Translations under genes and position numbers: made by a program | In this document: one piece after another, positions 31,208 to 40,612 of the stretch | Layout: each line of letters starts with the position of its first letter | How positions within the stretch are numbered: position 1 is the first letter of the stretch | Notes under the pieces: model-generated | Told to the model about the DNA's origin: nothing | Database searches by the model: none | What the model saw: only the letters and a program-made list of their open reading frames with translations | NCBI RefSeq assembly: GCF_000149955.1 | Contig: NC_030991.1 | Location: 1,145,043-1,209,042 of the forward strand | Source of the DNA: Fusarium oxysporum f. sp. lycopersici 4287 | Taxonomy: Eukaryota > Ascomycota > Sordariomycetes > Hypocreales > Nectriaceae | Direction: 5' to 3' | DNA length: 64,000 nucleotides

Positions 31208-34200
31208 CAGCGCTCATCATAAATCAATCAAATCAACTTTGAGGTAAAAGTTGACTTGTTTGATGGGGCTTCGGTCCAAAGTTGATTTGTTTGATTTGAT
31301 TGGCTCGTCTCAATCAATTGTATGGGAGGCCTATATATTGAGTATGTGAAGGTATTACGCCGGATCCAAAGCCTCAATTACCGACCCAACTGCCCAGCTT
31401 TACCCCGCCGTGTCGGACCCAGTTCCTCAGACAATGAACTCGCTCCAGCGTGTCGGCGCCCATTGCGAGCCTTTGCGATGTTAGTGTCAGCTTGGCTAGG
31501 CTGAACTGCCTCTCGCAGTCGGTTGCCATAGCCGGAATGGCAAAGACATCCAAGGCAAAGCTGCTTAGCACCGGGAATGAAGGCTTGTGGCCCCTCCACC
31601 ATTGGATTGGCTCTTGCGTATCTTGTGGCTCAAGACGGAGGTATTTGTCCATCTCGCTAACACTGCTGCTCGTTGCAAATGCCTTTTTCGTTCTGCTGTT
31701 GATCCATTGCGTGTAGTGATCATCCTCTTTACCCCTGTTCGTTAATGATGAAGCAGACTTCGACTGTAAGTCGTCCGTCCGCTGGTTCGATTGATACCAC
31801 CGCGCGAAGTAGTCCTTTATGCCCGCCTTCGCATCGCGAACCCAGGCCAATTGCTCCTCAGTGGCCCAAGTAGCCTCCAACCAGCTGATGCCGAATCTCG
31901 GATGAAGGATGACTGCTGCCGCAAACAAGGGAGATTCTCCGAGCTTGCTGTAGTATTCATCCAGCTTCTTCCAGCCGTTGTTGATCGATGCCCGAATATA
32001 TGCTCGGTGGTCTGCTGGTAATGAGCTCTTCTGGGAAATCTTAGACGCCGGTGGCTTGTCAAGCGCCGCATACTCAGCCTGAGAATGCTCCGGCAAGGCA
32101 GCTACCGTGAAAGTTGGCGCTTGACTTCGCTGTTGGGATACATAGACCTCTTCCCCATCGAAGCGAACAGGGCGACGGCGGGAACGGGCCGACCGGATGT
32201 TAGTCCCCCTCAGAGGCGCAGACGCTCTTCCAATTAGTTCGGGATCATTTAGATTCGTCGCCCTTATTGTTTCGGTCGTGAACTCATTGTAGAAGCCTTT
32301 CCAGTCTTCAAAATGCTCGAGCAGGTATTCCATTCCTACCAGAACTTCCCACAGGCGCCCATGGCTGTCGCCTTTACCCCAGCCTTGGGTTCGCATTGTC
32401 TGATGATATAAAGGCGTAAGTATCTCGTTAACCTCACCAAGCACGCGCCAATCCTCGTTGGATAAGATGTCATCAGCAGGGATACGTTTTTCTTCGTCTT
32501 TCTCGCCTTCGAGTGCAAAGATGTAGGCCCTGATGTCAGTCTGCTTCCGCAAAGCCCTCTCTATCATCATATAAGTAGAATTCCACCGCGTCTCATTATT
32601 CAAGATGACCTCAAGCTCGGCGGTTGATTCCTCGCAAAGATGGTACCCTTCGTCCTCCTGCTCGTGAGCGATGCGCTTGAAATATTCGCTGCGCTGAGGT
32701 GAGGATCTGATGAACTTGACGATATTGTGCAGCTTCCCAATTGGGCCCTTCGAACGCCAATGGCGAGGATCTTGATCCTGAAGACCTCTCATGCCGTTGA
32801 TATCTGACTCTAGCTCGAAAGATTCGGCGTCTTTACCGAAAAGAAACGCGCGGGCAACAAGGTTAAGAACGTGGCCGTAGCAACGCATGCGACGGGCCTT
32901 GATATCAGCCGGCCGGATCGAAGGGTCGAGCTGCCGGTAGAAGTAAGAGAGACAGGTATCGTTCGTAGTCACGTTATCAGAAATGACCGTGCCAACCTGT
33001 CCTCGGATATCCCACAGTTGAACGATTTCGAACAAAGTCTCGGCAAGATTCTCACCACTGTGGATACTTAGCTGACGGCGTAGAGCGAGCAGCCTGGATT
33101 GTTGGTTCCCGAATTTGTCGATGAAGTGTGCAAAAACTGCCATTATCGCAAGACGGTTCGGTGATGTCCAGAGATCAAAGCTGATGTGTATTTTTGTTAG
33201 GGCGCTGCCTAGCTCCGCTTTGATGATATCCGCCTTAGACTCGAAGATCTTCTGTAACTCTCTGGTAATAGAACTGCTACTCCAAGGAATTTGGAGTGCT
33301 AGTTCATGGTCGAACTGATAGAAGAGCTCCTTTAGAAACTTATGCTCAAATATTGTGAAGGGCACATCACTGTCAATGACGAACCCAACACTAAGTTCTT
33401 GTACAGCTTTGACCTTTGCCTTTGGTATTATGCTCTGGTCAAGCCGTGGTCGTTTAGGGGTTGCATGGGACTGGAGATCGATCGCGCTATCGTCGCTGGG
33501 GCTTGATTGACTCGCTGGGGTGATCCGATGGGCTCTGTGCAAGTCAGTATATGGGGATATATTGGTATAGAGGACGGATCCATACTTGCGAAGATGATCT
33601 GCTGCAGAAGATGTCGCTTGTACTGAGAAGAATTCTGGCCGACCCTTCGTGTCGCATCGGCTGCAGCACCACACATAACCGATGGGCTGATCCTGGTGAT
33701 TCAATTCAATGAAGAACATGCCGTGCGATCTGATCCAACTTTTTCTGCCTTTTGCACCTTTCCGAGCTAGCGAATCTTCTTGAACGAAGCGGCGGTTCTT
33801 CCAGACGACCTTCGGTAGATCCTCAATAGTCGGGATAGGGGGCAGCTCCCCGACCGAAGCCTCCTCGAGCTGCTTGGCCACGGTCCTTGGTTGAGACAGT
33901 CGCGAGAACGCAGAGGGAAAAAGTGGCGTAGGGCAAGGCGTCGAAATCACCGGCGAGCCTTTCGCCGGTGTAGAGGGTGGTGGCAAGTCTGACATCTTGT
34001 CGCTGGTGCCATGTCTTGTTGACAGCGAAATTAACGCGCCGCGGTAGGGTGCAGAGGGAGCGCGTCATCCTGCCGAGGGTTGGTATGCGTTAGGCGGCGA
34101 TAGTAGCTACCAACGAGGCTACGGCTTCATAGGGCTAAGAAGTATCGCCTATCTGTGGCCATCTTGTACAGGGTAGGACTGGGCGGAGGGCACGTCCAGG

Positions 34201-34366
34201 TTTAATCTTTTTCGGCAGTTCAGATGCAGCATGGCATATATCAACTTTATCAAATCATGTCAACTTACAAATCACTGGAATTGATTTGATTGAGGCAAGG
34301 AATTGACTAAGTTGATTGATTTGATTGGGGTGATTGGTTGATTGAGTTGATTTATGATGAGCGCTG
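31208..34366 (-). mobile_element. Second hAT DNA transposon, apparently complete
   Basis: The outer ends are inverted copies of CAGCGCTCATCATAAATCAA (left at 31208; right ends at 34366). Inside both ends are clustered TTGATTTGATTG-type units (31219-31320 and 34240-34350). The element carries one uninterrupted transposase frame on the minus strand. The flanking 8-mers TTGAGTTG and AAAGGTCG do not match, so no target duplication is evident. Confidence 0.85.
31374..33995 (-). CDS. hAT family transposase
   Basis: 873 residues from the ATG at 33995, with no stops or frameshifts. BED-like finger at ~105-150 (YVWCCSRCDTKGRPEFF, then ADHLRKYGSV). Catalytic Asp in KIHISFDLWTSPNR (~265); second Asp in GTVISDNVTTNDTCL (~335); RRMRCYGHVLNLVARA (~370); NNETRWNSTYMMIERAL (~470). 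The C-terminal dimerisation block has PIQWWRGHKPSFPVLSSFAL and the catalytic Glu in ATDCERQFSLAKLTLTSQRL (~825). It is a different family from the hAT at 6600-8936. Both appear coding-competent, which is notable in a region where most other transposases are dead. Confidence 0.92.
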   Translation of the reverse strand: MSDLPPPSTPAKGSPVISTPCPTPLFPSAFSRLSQPRTVAKQLEEASVGELPPIPTIEDLPKVVWKNRRFVQEDSLARKGAKGRKSWIRSHGMFFIELNHQDQPIGYVWCCSRCDTKGRPEFFSVQATSSAADHLRKYGSVLYTNISPYTDLHRAHRITPASQSSPSDDSAIDLQSHATPKRPRLDQSIIPKAKVKAVQELSVGFVIDSDVPFTIFEHKFLKELFYQFDHELALQIPWSSSSITRELQKIFESKADIIKAELGSALTKIHISFDLWTSPNRLAIMAVFAHFIDKFGNQQSRLLALRRQLSIHSGENLAETLFEIVQLWDIRGQVGTVISDNVTTNDTCLSYFYRQLDPSIRPADIKARRMRCYGHVLNLVARAFLFGKDAESFELESDINGMRGLQDQDPRHWRSKGPIGKLHNIVKFIRSSPQRSEYFKRIAHEQEDEGYHLCEESTAELEVILNNETRWNSTYMMIERALRKQTDIRAYIFALEGEKDEEKRIPADDILSNEDWRVLGEVNEILTPLYHQTMRTQGWGKGDSHGRLWEVLVGMEYLLEHFEDWKGFYNEFTTETIRATNLNDPELIGRASAPLRGTNIRSARSRRRPVRFDGEEVYVSQQRSQAPTFTVAALPEHSQAEYAALDKPPASKISQKSSLPADHRAYIRASINNGWKKLDEYYSKLGESPLFAAAVILHPRFGISWLEATWATEEQLAWVRDAKAGIKDYFARWYQSNQRTDDLQSKSASSLTNRGKEDDHYTQWINSRTKKAFATSSSVSEMDKYLRLEPQDTQEPIQWWRGHKPSFPVLSSFALDVFAIPAMATDCERQFSLAKLTLTSQRLAMGADTLERVHCLRNWVRHGGVKLGSWVGN

Positions 34367-35785
34367 AAAGGTCGGGCAGCATCACGAGAGCGGCCACTTT
34401 GGAGTCGCAGGCGTGAAGAAACGACGGCCTGAGCAGCTCTGAGATTTGCAGACGAGTACATAATGCAGCTAGACAATAAATACGGTATATTCACTAATTG
34501 ATGTCTTCAGATCCTTGATTTTAGCTGCCAAAAAGCCAAAAATCGGTACAACCAGCTGTGCGGGGCTGTCTCACCCTTTTGTGCGTGTCTCAGGGTTTTG
34601 TGCCCAACTAAGCAAGCTTAGTTGGCCCCACCCCCCCGGCTCGAGCCAACGGGTACAGTCCAAAATCAATTGTACAACAATTAATTTAATTTACCCCACT
34701 TTACAAGGGGTAGACTTGAATTTCGAAAAATGGACTAGCGTTGGGGTAAACTCGATTTTGACAGGGGTTGACTTAGATTTCTGATTGGTTCTTGGTTACA
34801 CGTTCAGGCAAGACAACACTTTAACAGCAGTGCGTCGAGCTTTGAATCCTATTTATCAACATCTATCACGACGAATGTAAGATCTAACCAACGATCTATT
34901 ATTTTTTAGCCAGTTTTAAGAATATCCGTCAAACCATGGCACTGAAGCCTATAACAGAGCTCGGCCCTTCTAACCCTATATACCCGTTTATGCTTCTTTT
35001 CTTAATATCAGATTCTCGTTTATTAGAAGTGCTAATATATACGCTTAGCTAACGAAGTCGCCACTTATGGGGCCCCATAGGGACACGCCTAGGCGCGCCT
35101 CCACTCCTGAACGCGTAGGCGTGCGGATTATGTCAGCCCTCAATTTGGCCCAAACTCCACTGTCGAAATTCCGCGTTCTGATGCAGTTTTTACTTTTTAG
35201 AATACTATGATCCTAAACGGTTATGAATTCTTAATTATCTACCGGAATGGATGGCCTGCTGGGCCTCACTATCTACCGCTGCCGCCTCCCAGATATCATG
35301 CATACCTTGATGTCGGCATTATCCTTGTCTGTGCCGGTGGTGCTGCTGGTGATGCTGCCGGCACTACATTGTCTACATCCCTATTGTTCGTCCCATTTTC
35401 AGTAAAAGTGGAAACCCCTGTCTGTATTAAAGACTGTGATTGGCCGGAGAGAGGGACCAGAGTAGGTAAAAAGCCTCTGTCAGTGAAAGCGGAGACCCCT
35501 GTGGGGCCGGGGGAAGTACCGACGGTACCATATTTTGCGCGGTAAGCGACATTGCGTCGACAGGGGTAAGGAAAGAGTCAAGTGAAAGAGGATTGTATTG
35601 AAAGAGGCGAAGGTGATTGGCAAGAAAGATCAGCCAGCAGCAGAAAAAGAAAGTTCAGAGGAGATTTTTCTAAGAGAGAAACACCTAAGGAATGATAAAA
35701 GAAAATAGGAAAATAGCCAGGAAAAGTAAAAAATAAAAAGAGATAGAAAGAGATAAAAAGATAGAGATAAAGAGAGGTACTGTAT
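34367..35785. other. No gene recognised
   Basis: Short frames only. A local imperfect direct repeat (CAGTAAAAGTGGAAACCCCTG / CAGTGAAAGCGGAGACCCCTG) lies near 35400-35505. 35630-35780 is A/G-rich, ending at the left TIR of the piggyBac element. Confidence 0.45.
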
Positions 35786-37848
35786 CCCTTTGACTGTCGT
35801 AAGCCTCCACCTTCGTACCTGGCCCCACATAACCCCCGCCGAACCTTAGGTACATGGAGTGACTTTGAGAACCACCAAAATCAACCCCGCCCATTTCATC
35901 ATATATCTCATTTTATGAGTTCTCATGGATTCCCAACAGCTCATCAGCCAAGCAGTCAACGCATATGATGATAATAGCTTCATCCGTGTCGATGATAGCC
36001 GCCGCGAGCAGCCCGCTGATAACACCTGCCAGCCAATACATGATCCTATTCTTGATCGTGGCTACAACTTCGAGGCCATGGTCGTTCCAACCCGGCCCTT
36101 TGAGATAACGGCCCTGCCCTCAGAGCCGCTGTTGCTTTTCCAGCAATTCGTGCCTATTTCCTTAGTGGAAAGCTGGGTCAGTCACCGGCTTGAGCAGCAT
36201 GAAGATGGCACCCAAAGACTACATCCGCAATCGCGGCTGCTAGCTTGGAAGCCGACCTCTACTGCGGAAATCTACGTATGGCTTGCGACGTTGATATATA
36301 TGAGAATACATAAGGAGCCAAACATCGAGGATTATTGGAAGGTTTCAAAACCCAAGGACATTCGCCCAGTTCATCCAGTAGTCAAATGGATATCTTATAA
36401 TCGCTTCCAATTACTATCTCGACATCTTCATATCTATGATCCTCTGACTCTCAATATAGATGATATGAGCTTCTATGGCCGTACATTCAGTCGGGTTCAT
36501 GCATGGTCTGACCATATACAACATATATCTACCGTCTTCTATATACCGGGCACATCTATTGCTGTAGATGAGTGTGTGGTCCGTTTTCTGGGAAGATCTC
36601 TTGAGACAACAACTATCCCTTCCAAGCCAATCCCCACAGGCTTTAAAGTCTGGACTGTAGCTCAGCGAGGCTATTTTCTTCGGTGGATTTGGCATAGGCC
36701 GGGCCGGAAGTTCGGGCCTGTTGGGGTTAGGCCGACCTATCGGCGCCTGCCCTCACAGCTGCGGATGATGCGACAGCGCCGGCAGCTTCGAGAGAGAAAC
36801 ACGATCCATCTGAACCCGACTCAAGCTGTGGTTATTGCCTTGGTTAATTTACTGCCGAAATCCACGTACCATGTATTTCTCGATAATTTGTTCTCTTCCT
36901 GCGATCTATTCCGGAGACTTCGGCAGCGTGGCCATGGAGCCACGGGCACAGCCCGCAAGAACTGTGGCATCTACAAGCCCCTTGTCAAGCTAAAGGCTAT
37001 AGATAATACAGCTGCTGGTAGCCTCGAATTTAATGTTGTTAAGGCTATCCCAACAGCCGATAACAAGGTCAACCAGATCGCTTGGAAAGACAATGCGCTT
37101 GTGTTATTTCTGACGACTGTGTTTAAGGGCAACGAAAGGCTTGACTGCATCAGGAAGAAACCAACAACAGACCAAATGCAAACACGACCAATACAGCGTT
37201 TTTTTTGGTGACGACCCTGTTAAACAGGTTTCTATCCCATCTATTGCTGCTATCTATAACAACGAGATGAATGCCGTGGATCGAGGTGACCAAATGAGAG
37301 CTTATTGGGGCCTTGACCGTCGTGTGCGCCGAGGCGGCTGGAAAGCCCTGGCTTGGGACTTTCTCCTGGAAATTGCCCTTGTAAATAGCTTCATTTTGCA
37401 GCAGCGAGGGCAGCCGCAATGGAAGGCAGAGATTTCGCAAGGCAGTTGGCGGCAACGGCTTGTGAATGATCTTATGGAAGCGTATGCACCAAAGACGCAA
37501 TCAAGAAAGAGATTTCGGACTGGAAACGAATTTACGCCTACATTACAGCACACTCGCGTTCGCAAAGGAAAATCTGAATGCCTTGCCTGTCAAGGCCTCC
37601 GGCTAGGTCAGCGTCGGTCTCGAAGATCAAGGGCAGCATTATCTGCGATTAGCGGTAACAGTCGAAGGGCACCGCAGTCACGATATAGGTGTCAAGAATG
37701 TAATGTAGCTTTATGTAGACTTGGCAATTGCTGGGACCTTTGGCACAACCAAAGTTAGGTGGGGATAAATGTACCTTTGATTTAATGCATTTTTATTGGC
37801 TAACCCCGCTGCTAGGTACGGAAGTGGAGGCTTACGACAGTCAAAGGG
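35786..37848 (+). mobile_element. piggyBac-type transposon, copy 1
   Basis: TIRs CCCTTTGACTGTCGTAAGCC, then TCCAC, at 35786 and inverted at 37848. The transposase gene fills the interior. TTAA, the usual piggyBac target site, is not seen at either edge (left flank TGTAT, right flank ATGCA). Confidence 0.85.
35925..37758 (+). pseudogene. piggyBac transposase, split by +1 in a T8 run
   Basis: The first part (35925-37211) and second part (to 37758) belong to one protein. The change of frame falls at a run of eight T at 37199-37206, where the code should read RFFG; the related copy 2 has seven. Features: catalytic Asp in SIAVDECVVRFLGRSLETTT, second Asp in YHVFLDNLFSSCDLF, third acidic site in NNEMNAVDRGDQMRAYWGLD. 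A C-terminal Cys-rich finger follows (CLACQG, then CQECNVALC). Apart from the extra T it looks intact, ~600 residues. Real mutation, slippage-tolerated frameshift and assembly error are all possible. Confidence 0.85.
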
Positions 37849-39702
37849 ATGCATTGTTACAGGCGTAAATTCGTCTCCAGTACGAAATCTCTGCCTTGAC
37901 TGACTGTCAGGTTGATACTTAGCAATGAGGCTATCCACAATGTGTTGCCGCCAGTCAGCTTGTGACTTTATAGGCTTCCACTGTGGCTGCCCTTTAAGCT
38001 GTAAAATGAAGCTATTGATCAGGGCTATTTCTAGCAGGAAGTCCCAAGCTAGGGCCTTCCAGCTGCCCCTACGGACACGGTAGTCAGGGCTCCAATAGGC
38101 TCGCCTTTGGTCATCTTGGTCCACAGTATTCATCTGTTCATTGTAGATAGCAGCAATTGACGGGATAGAAATAACCTTCACAGGCTCGGCACCAAAAAAA
38201 CGCTTGATTGGCCGTGCTGACGGTTGGTCTGTTATTGGTCTCTTCCTCTTGCAGTCAATATGTTCAATGCCTGTGAAAACCATAGATAAAAATAACATAA
38301 GAGCATTATCTTTCCAAATAATCTATTTAACCTAACTAAAGATAAATTAGTAAGGGAAATCATAGAGGTCCTATCTTTCTAACTGACCAGGTTATCCTTC
38401 GTAGGGACTGCCGTACGGTAGTTAAACTCAAGGTCAGCGGCTGCTGTGTTATTAACCTTCTTCAGCTTGACTAGAGGTTTATAGAAGCCACAGTTCTGAC
38501 AGGCTATGCCTGTGGCTCCGTGCCCTAGTTAATAAAGCCGGCGGAAGAGGTTAGGGGAGGAGAATAGGTTATCTAGGAATACGTGATACCTGGCTTTTGG
38601 CAGCAATTTTACTAGGGCAACAACCACAGTTTGGGTAGGATTTAGATGCTCTGCTCTCTCTGACTTCCTAACTGGCCGTCTTTGCCGCTGTTTCCGTACC
38701 TGTGGTGATTTTCGCCGGTAAGCAGGCCTGGCCCCTACGGGCCCGTATTTTCGATGTGGCCGGTGCCAAAGCCACCGGAGGAAATAGCCTTCTTGGGCCA
38801 CAACCCAAGCTTTGAAGCCTCGAGGGATAGGTTTGTTAGGTACGACTGTTGTCTCTAAGTCTCTCCCTAGGAAGCGGACCATACACTCATCTATAGCAAT
38901 AGATGTGCCTGGTGAGTAGAAGCCTAAAGACGCCTGCTGTATATGGTCAGACCAGGACCTAACCTGGATAAAGGTTCGGCTATAATCCTCAATAGAAGCT
39001 TCCTTATCGATAGTTGTGTGGTCAAAAAGGCGAAGGTTCCGTGACAATAGCTGGAATCGTGTGTAAGTCATCCATTTTGTAATTGAATGAAGAGGGCGTT
39101 GCTTCCCTAGGGGCGAAGCCCTCCAATAGTCCTTGATCTGCTTATCTGTGTGTAGTCTCATATAAATGAAGATTGCAATCCATATATAGATTTCTGCAGC
39201 AGAGGTTGATTTCCATTGGAATAGCCGTGACTGTGGCTTCAATGTACGACGGCCACAGCGAGCCTCTTCAAGCACGTGGCTAGCCCAACTATTCGTGTAA
39301 CAGGCCCAGCTTTCTATTAGCGAAATAGGTACAAATTGCTGGAATAGCAACAGCGGCTCTTGGGGCAAGGCTGTGATCTTAGGGGCCCGAATTGGAAGCT
39401 TCAATGGCCGAAAACGGTAGCCGCGGGAGGGATCCGGAGCTTTGATTGGTCGGCAGGTATTATCAGCCTGCTGCTCGCGGCGGCTGTTAGCAACAACAAT
39501 ACAGCTATCGTCATACGCGTTGACCGCTAGGCCGGAGTCTTGTTGAGAAGCCATGAGGTCGTAAGGAATGAAGAAGAAATGTATGATGAAATGGGCGGGG
39601 TTGATTCCTCTGGCCCTCCAGGTCACTCCATGTACATCAGCCAAAGTGGGGGTCATACGGGGCTCGGTACGGAAGTGTAGGCTTATGACACTCAAAGAGA
39701 TA
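37849..39702 (-). mobile_element. piggyBac-type transposon, copy 2, truncated
   Basis: The 5' end with TIR-like TATCTCTTTGAGTGTCATAA lies at 39702. The element runs leftwards and stops exactly where copy 1 ends (37848), within its coding sequence after GDEFTP. The missing C-terminal end and 3' TIR are not on the far side of copy 1. So either copy 1 inserted with loss of flanking DNA, or the pair recombined tail to tail. Confidence 0.75.
37858..39554 (-). pseudogene. piggyBac transposase copy 2, broken and truncated
   Basis: ATG at 39554 (MASQQDSGLAVNAYDD). It retains SIAIDECMVRFLGRDLETTV and YHVFLDNLFSSPNLFRRL. A stop then follows (TAA at ~38529; copy 1 has CAG, so a RIP-type change). After further conserved sequence another break occurs: about 60 bp with GT/AG-like ends near 38335-38400 that copy 1 lacks. 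It resumes at WKDNALMLFLSMVF and NTVDQDDQRRAYWSPDYR and ends at FRTGDEFTP. The C-terminal zinc finger is lost. Confidence 0.8.
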
Positions 39703-39777
39703 TGCGGCAAGATGGGACATAATGCAAGGACATGTCAGGAGGATATTGAGGTATCCGGAGAAGAGGATAGTAGGTAA
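39703..39777 (+). pseudogene. Zinc-knuckle tail of a Fot1/pogo transposase
   Basis: Reads CGKMGHNARTCQEDIEV, then GEEDSR and stop. It closely matches the 3' coding end of the Fot1-like element at 49983-51808 (CGKAGHNARTCRVVIET, then REEYSE). It starts exactly at the end of piggyBac copy 2, suggesting that copy 2 landed in an older Fot1-like element. Confidence 0.7.
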
Positions 39778-40164
39778 TTTTAATTGATTGGGCTAGTTTG
39801 TGGTGTTTTTGTTGTAATATTTAGTTTGAAGGGCTAAGAAAAAGTGGCTCACATACTTGTCTGGCTCACATACTAGTGATTCACGTTATACTTACGGAGG
39901 CAATTGTAATAGTGACGCAGTCTAGTAATATTAAGTTAAAGCGTGGCGTGAAACGTAAGATTTTTGCATGGCGCCTGCATGCAAAATAGCCCCGCTGAAG
40001 TAGCTCTAGCCCCAAGTCGGCGCTAGCTAACCCCAAATGTGGGGTTGGGACTATTTTGAGCCAATCAGCTACTCGGCTTCGCTCCAAGCGATTTGGCTCC
40101 AAAACGCAAGCGAGATAACCGAATTTGTTAGACGATTTGAGTCAAATCGCTTGCGAATGATACC
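39778..40164. other. No gene recognised
   Basis: Probably the 3' part of the Fot1-like relic followed by unique sequence. An inverted repeat (GCGATTTG / CAAATCGC) lies near 40088-40152. Confidence 0.4.
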
Positions 40165-40251
40165 TAGCCCAGCACGTCCTGTGGCCCCAATAGGGGACTT
40201 TCACAAGCCTCATGGCCCCTCGGACGAAAAGTATACATGCATACATACATA
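40165..40251 (+). mobile_element. 5'-truncated LINE, 3' end only
   Basis: CCCAGCACGTCCTGTGGCC, GGGGACTTTCAC, CGGACGAAAAGTATACATG, then a CATACATACATA tail. It shares the terminal block of the fragments at 206-285 and 29990-30077. Confidence 0.65.
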
Positions 40252-40612
40252 GCTCGTATTTGATCTCAACGATTTGTACTCTTCCCAATCCTCCCAGCAC
40301 GTGTCAGCGCTTACTGTGTGGTGCGGGGTAAAGTACGGCAACTTCCGATAAGTTGTGGCATCGCAATTGGCCAACACCTCGTAAGTGAGGAGTAGTATTA
40401 CAGCTGTGACATGTGTGGCTGACATTGGTGAGGCGATGGTATAAAAGTTCCAAATCTGGTTGGACGGAGCGTATTCAGCCTGACAAGTTCTGTAAGGCTA
40501 AAATTTTAACTCTCCAGCTTTCAGCGGAGGGTTATGGTACAATATAAACTCCTGAAATCGCACAATACTACCTGCCCGTTCTATTCAGCCTTTTCTTGAA
40601 CAATCTGACACC
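40252..40612. promoter_or_regulatory. Upstream region of FAD oxidoreductase gene
   Basis: No gene; a TATAAA-like element is at ~40441. It likely contains the promoter of the gene starting at 40613. Confidence 0.35.

Noticed and set aside
30884..31222. 112-codon frame next to the second hAT element
   Set aside because: No family features, a comparable frame on the opposite strand, and no splice or promoter context.
38335..38400. A host-style intron in piggyBac copy 2
   Set aside because: It has GT/AG-like edges but is absent in copy 1 and lies next to a premature stop; an indel in a dead copy is equally likely.
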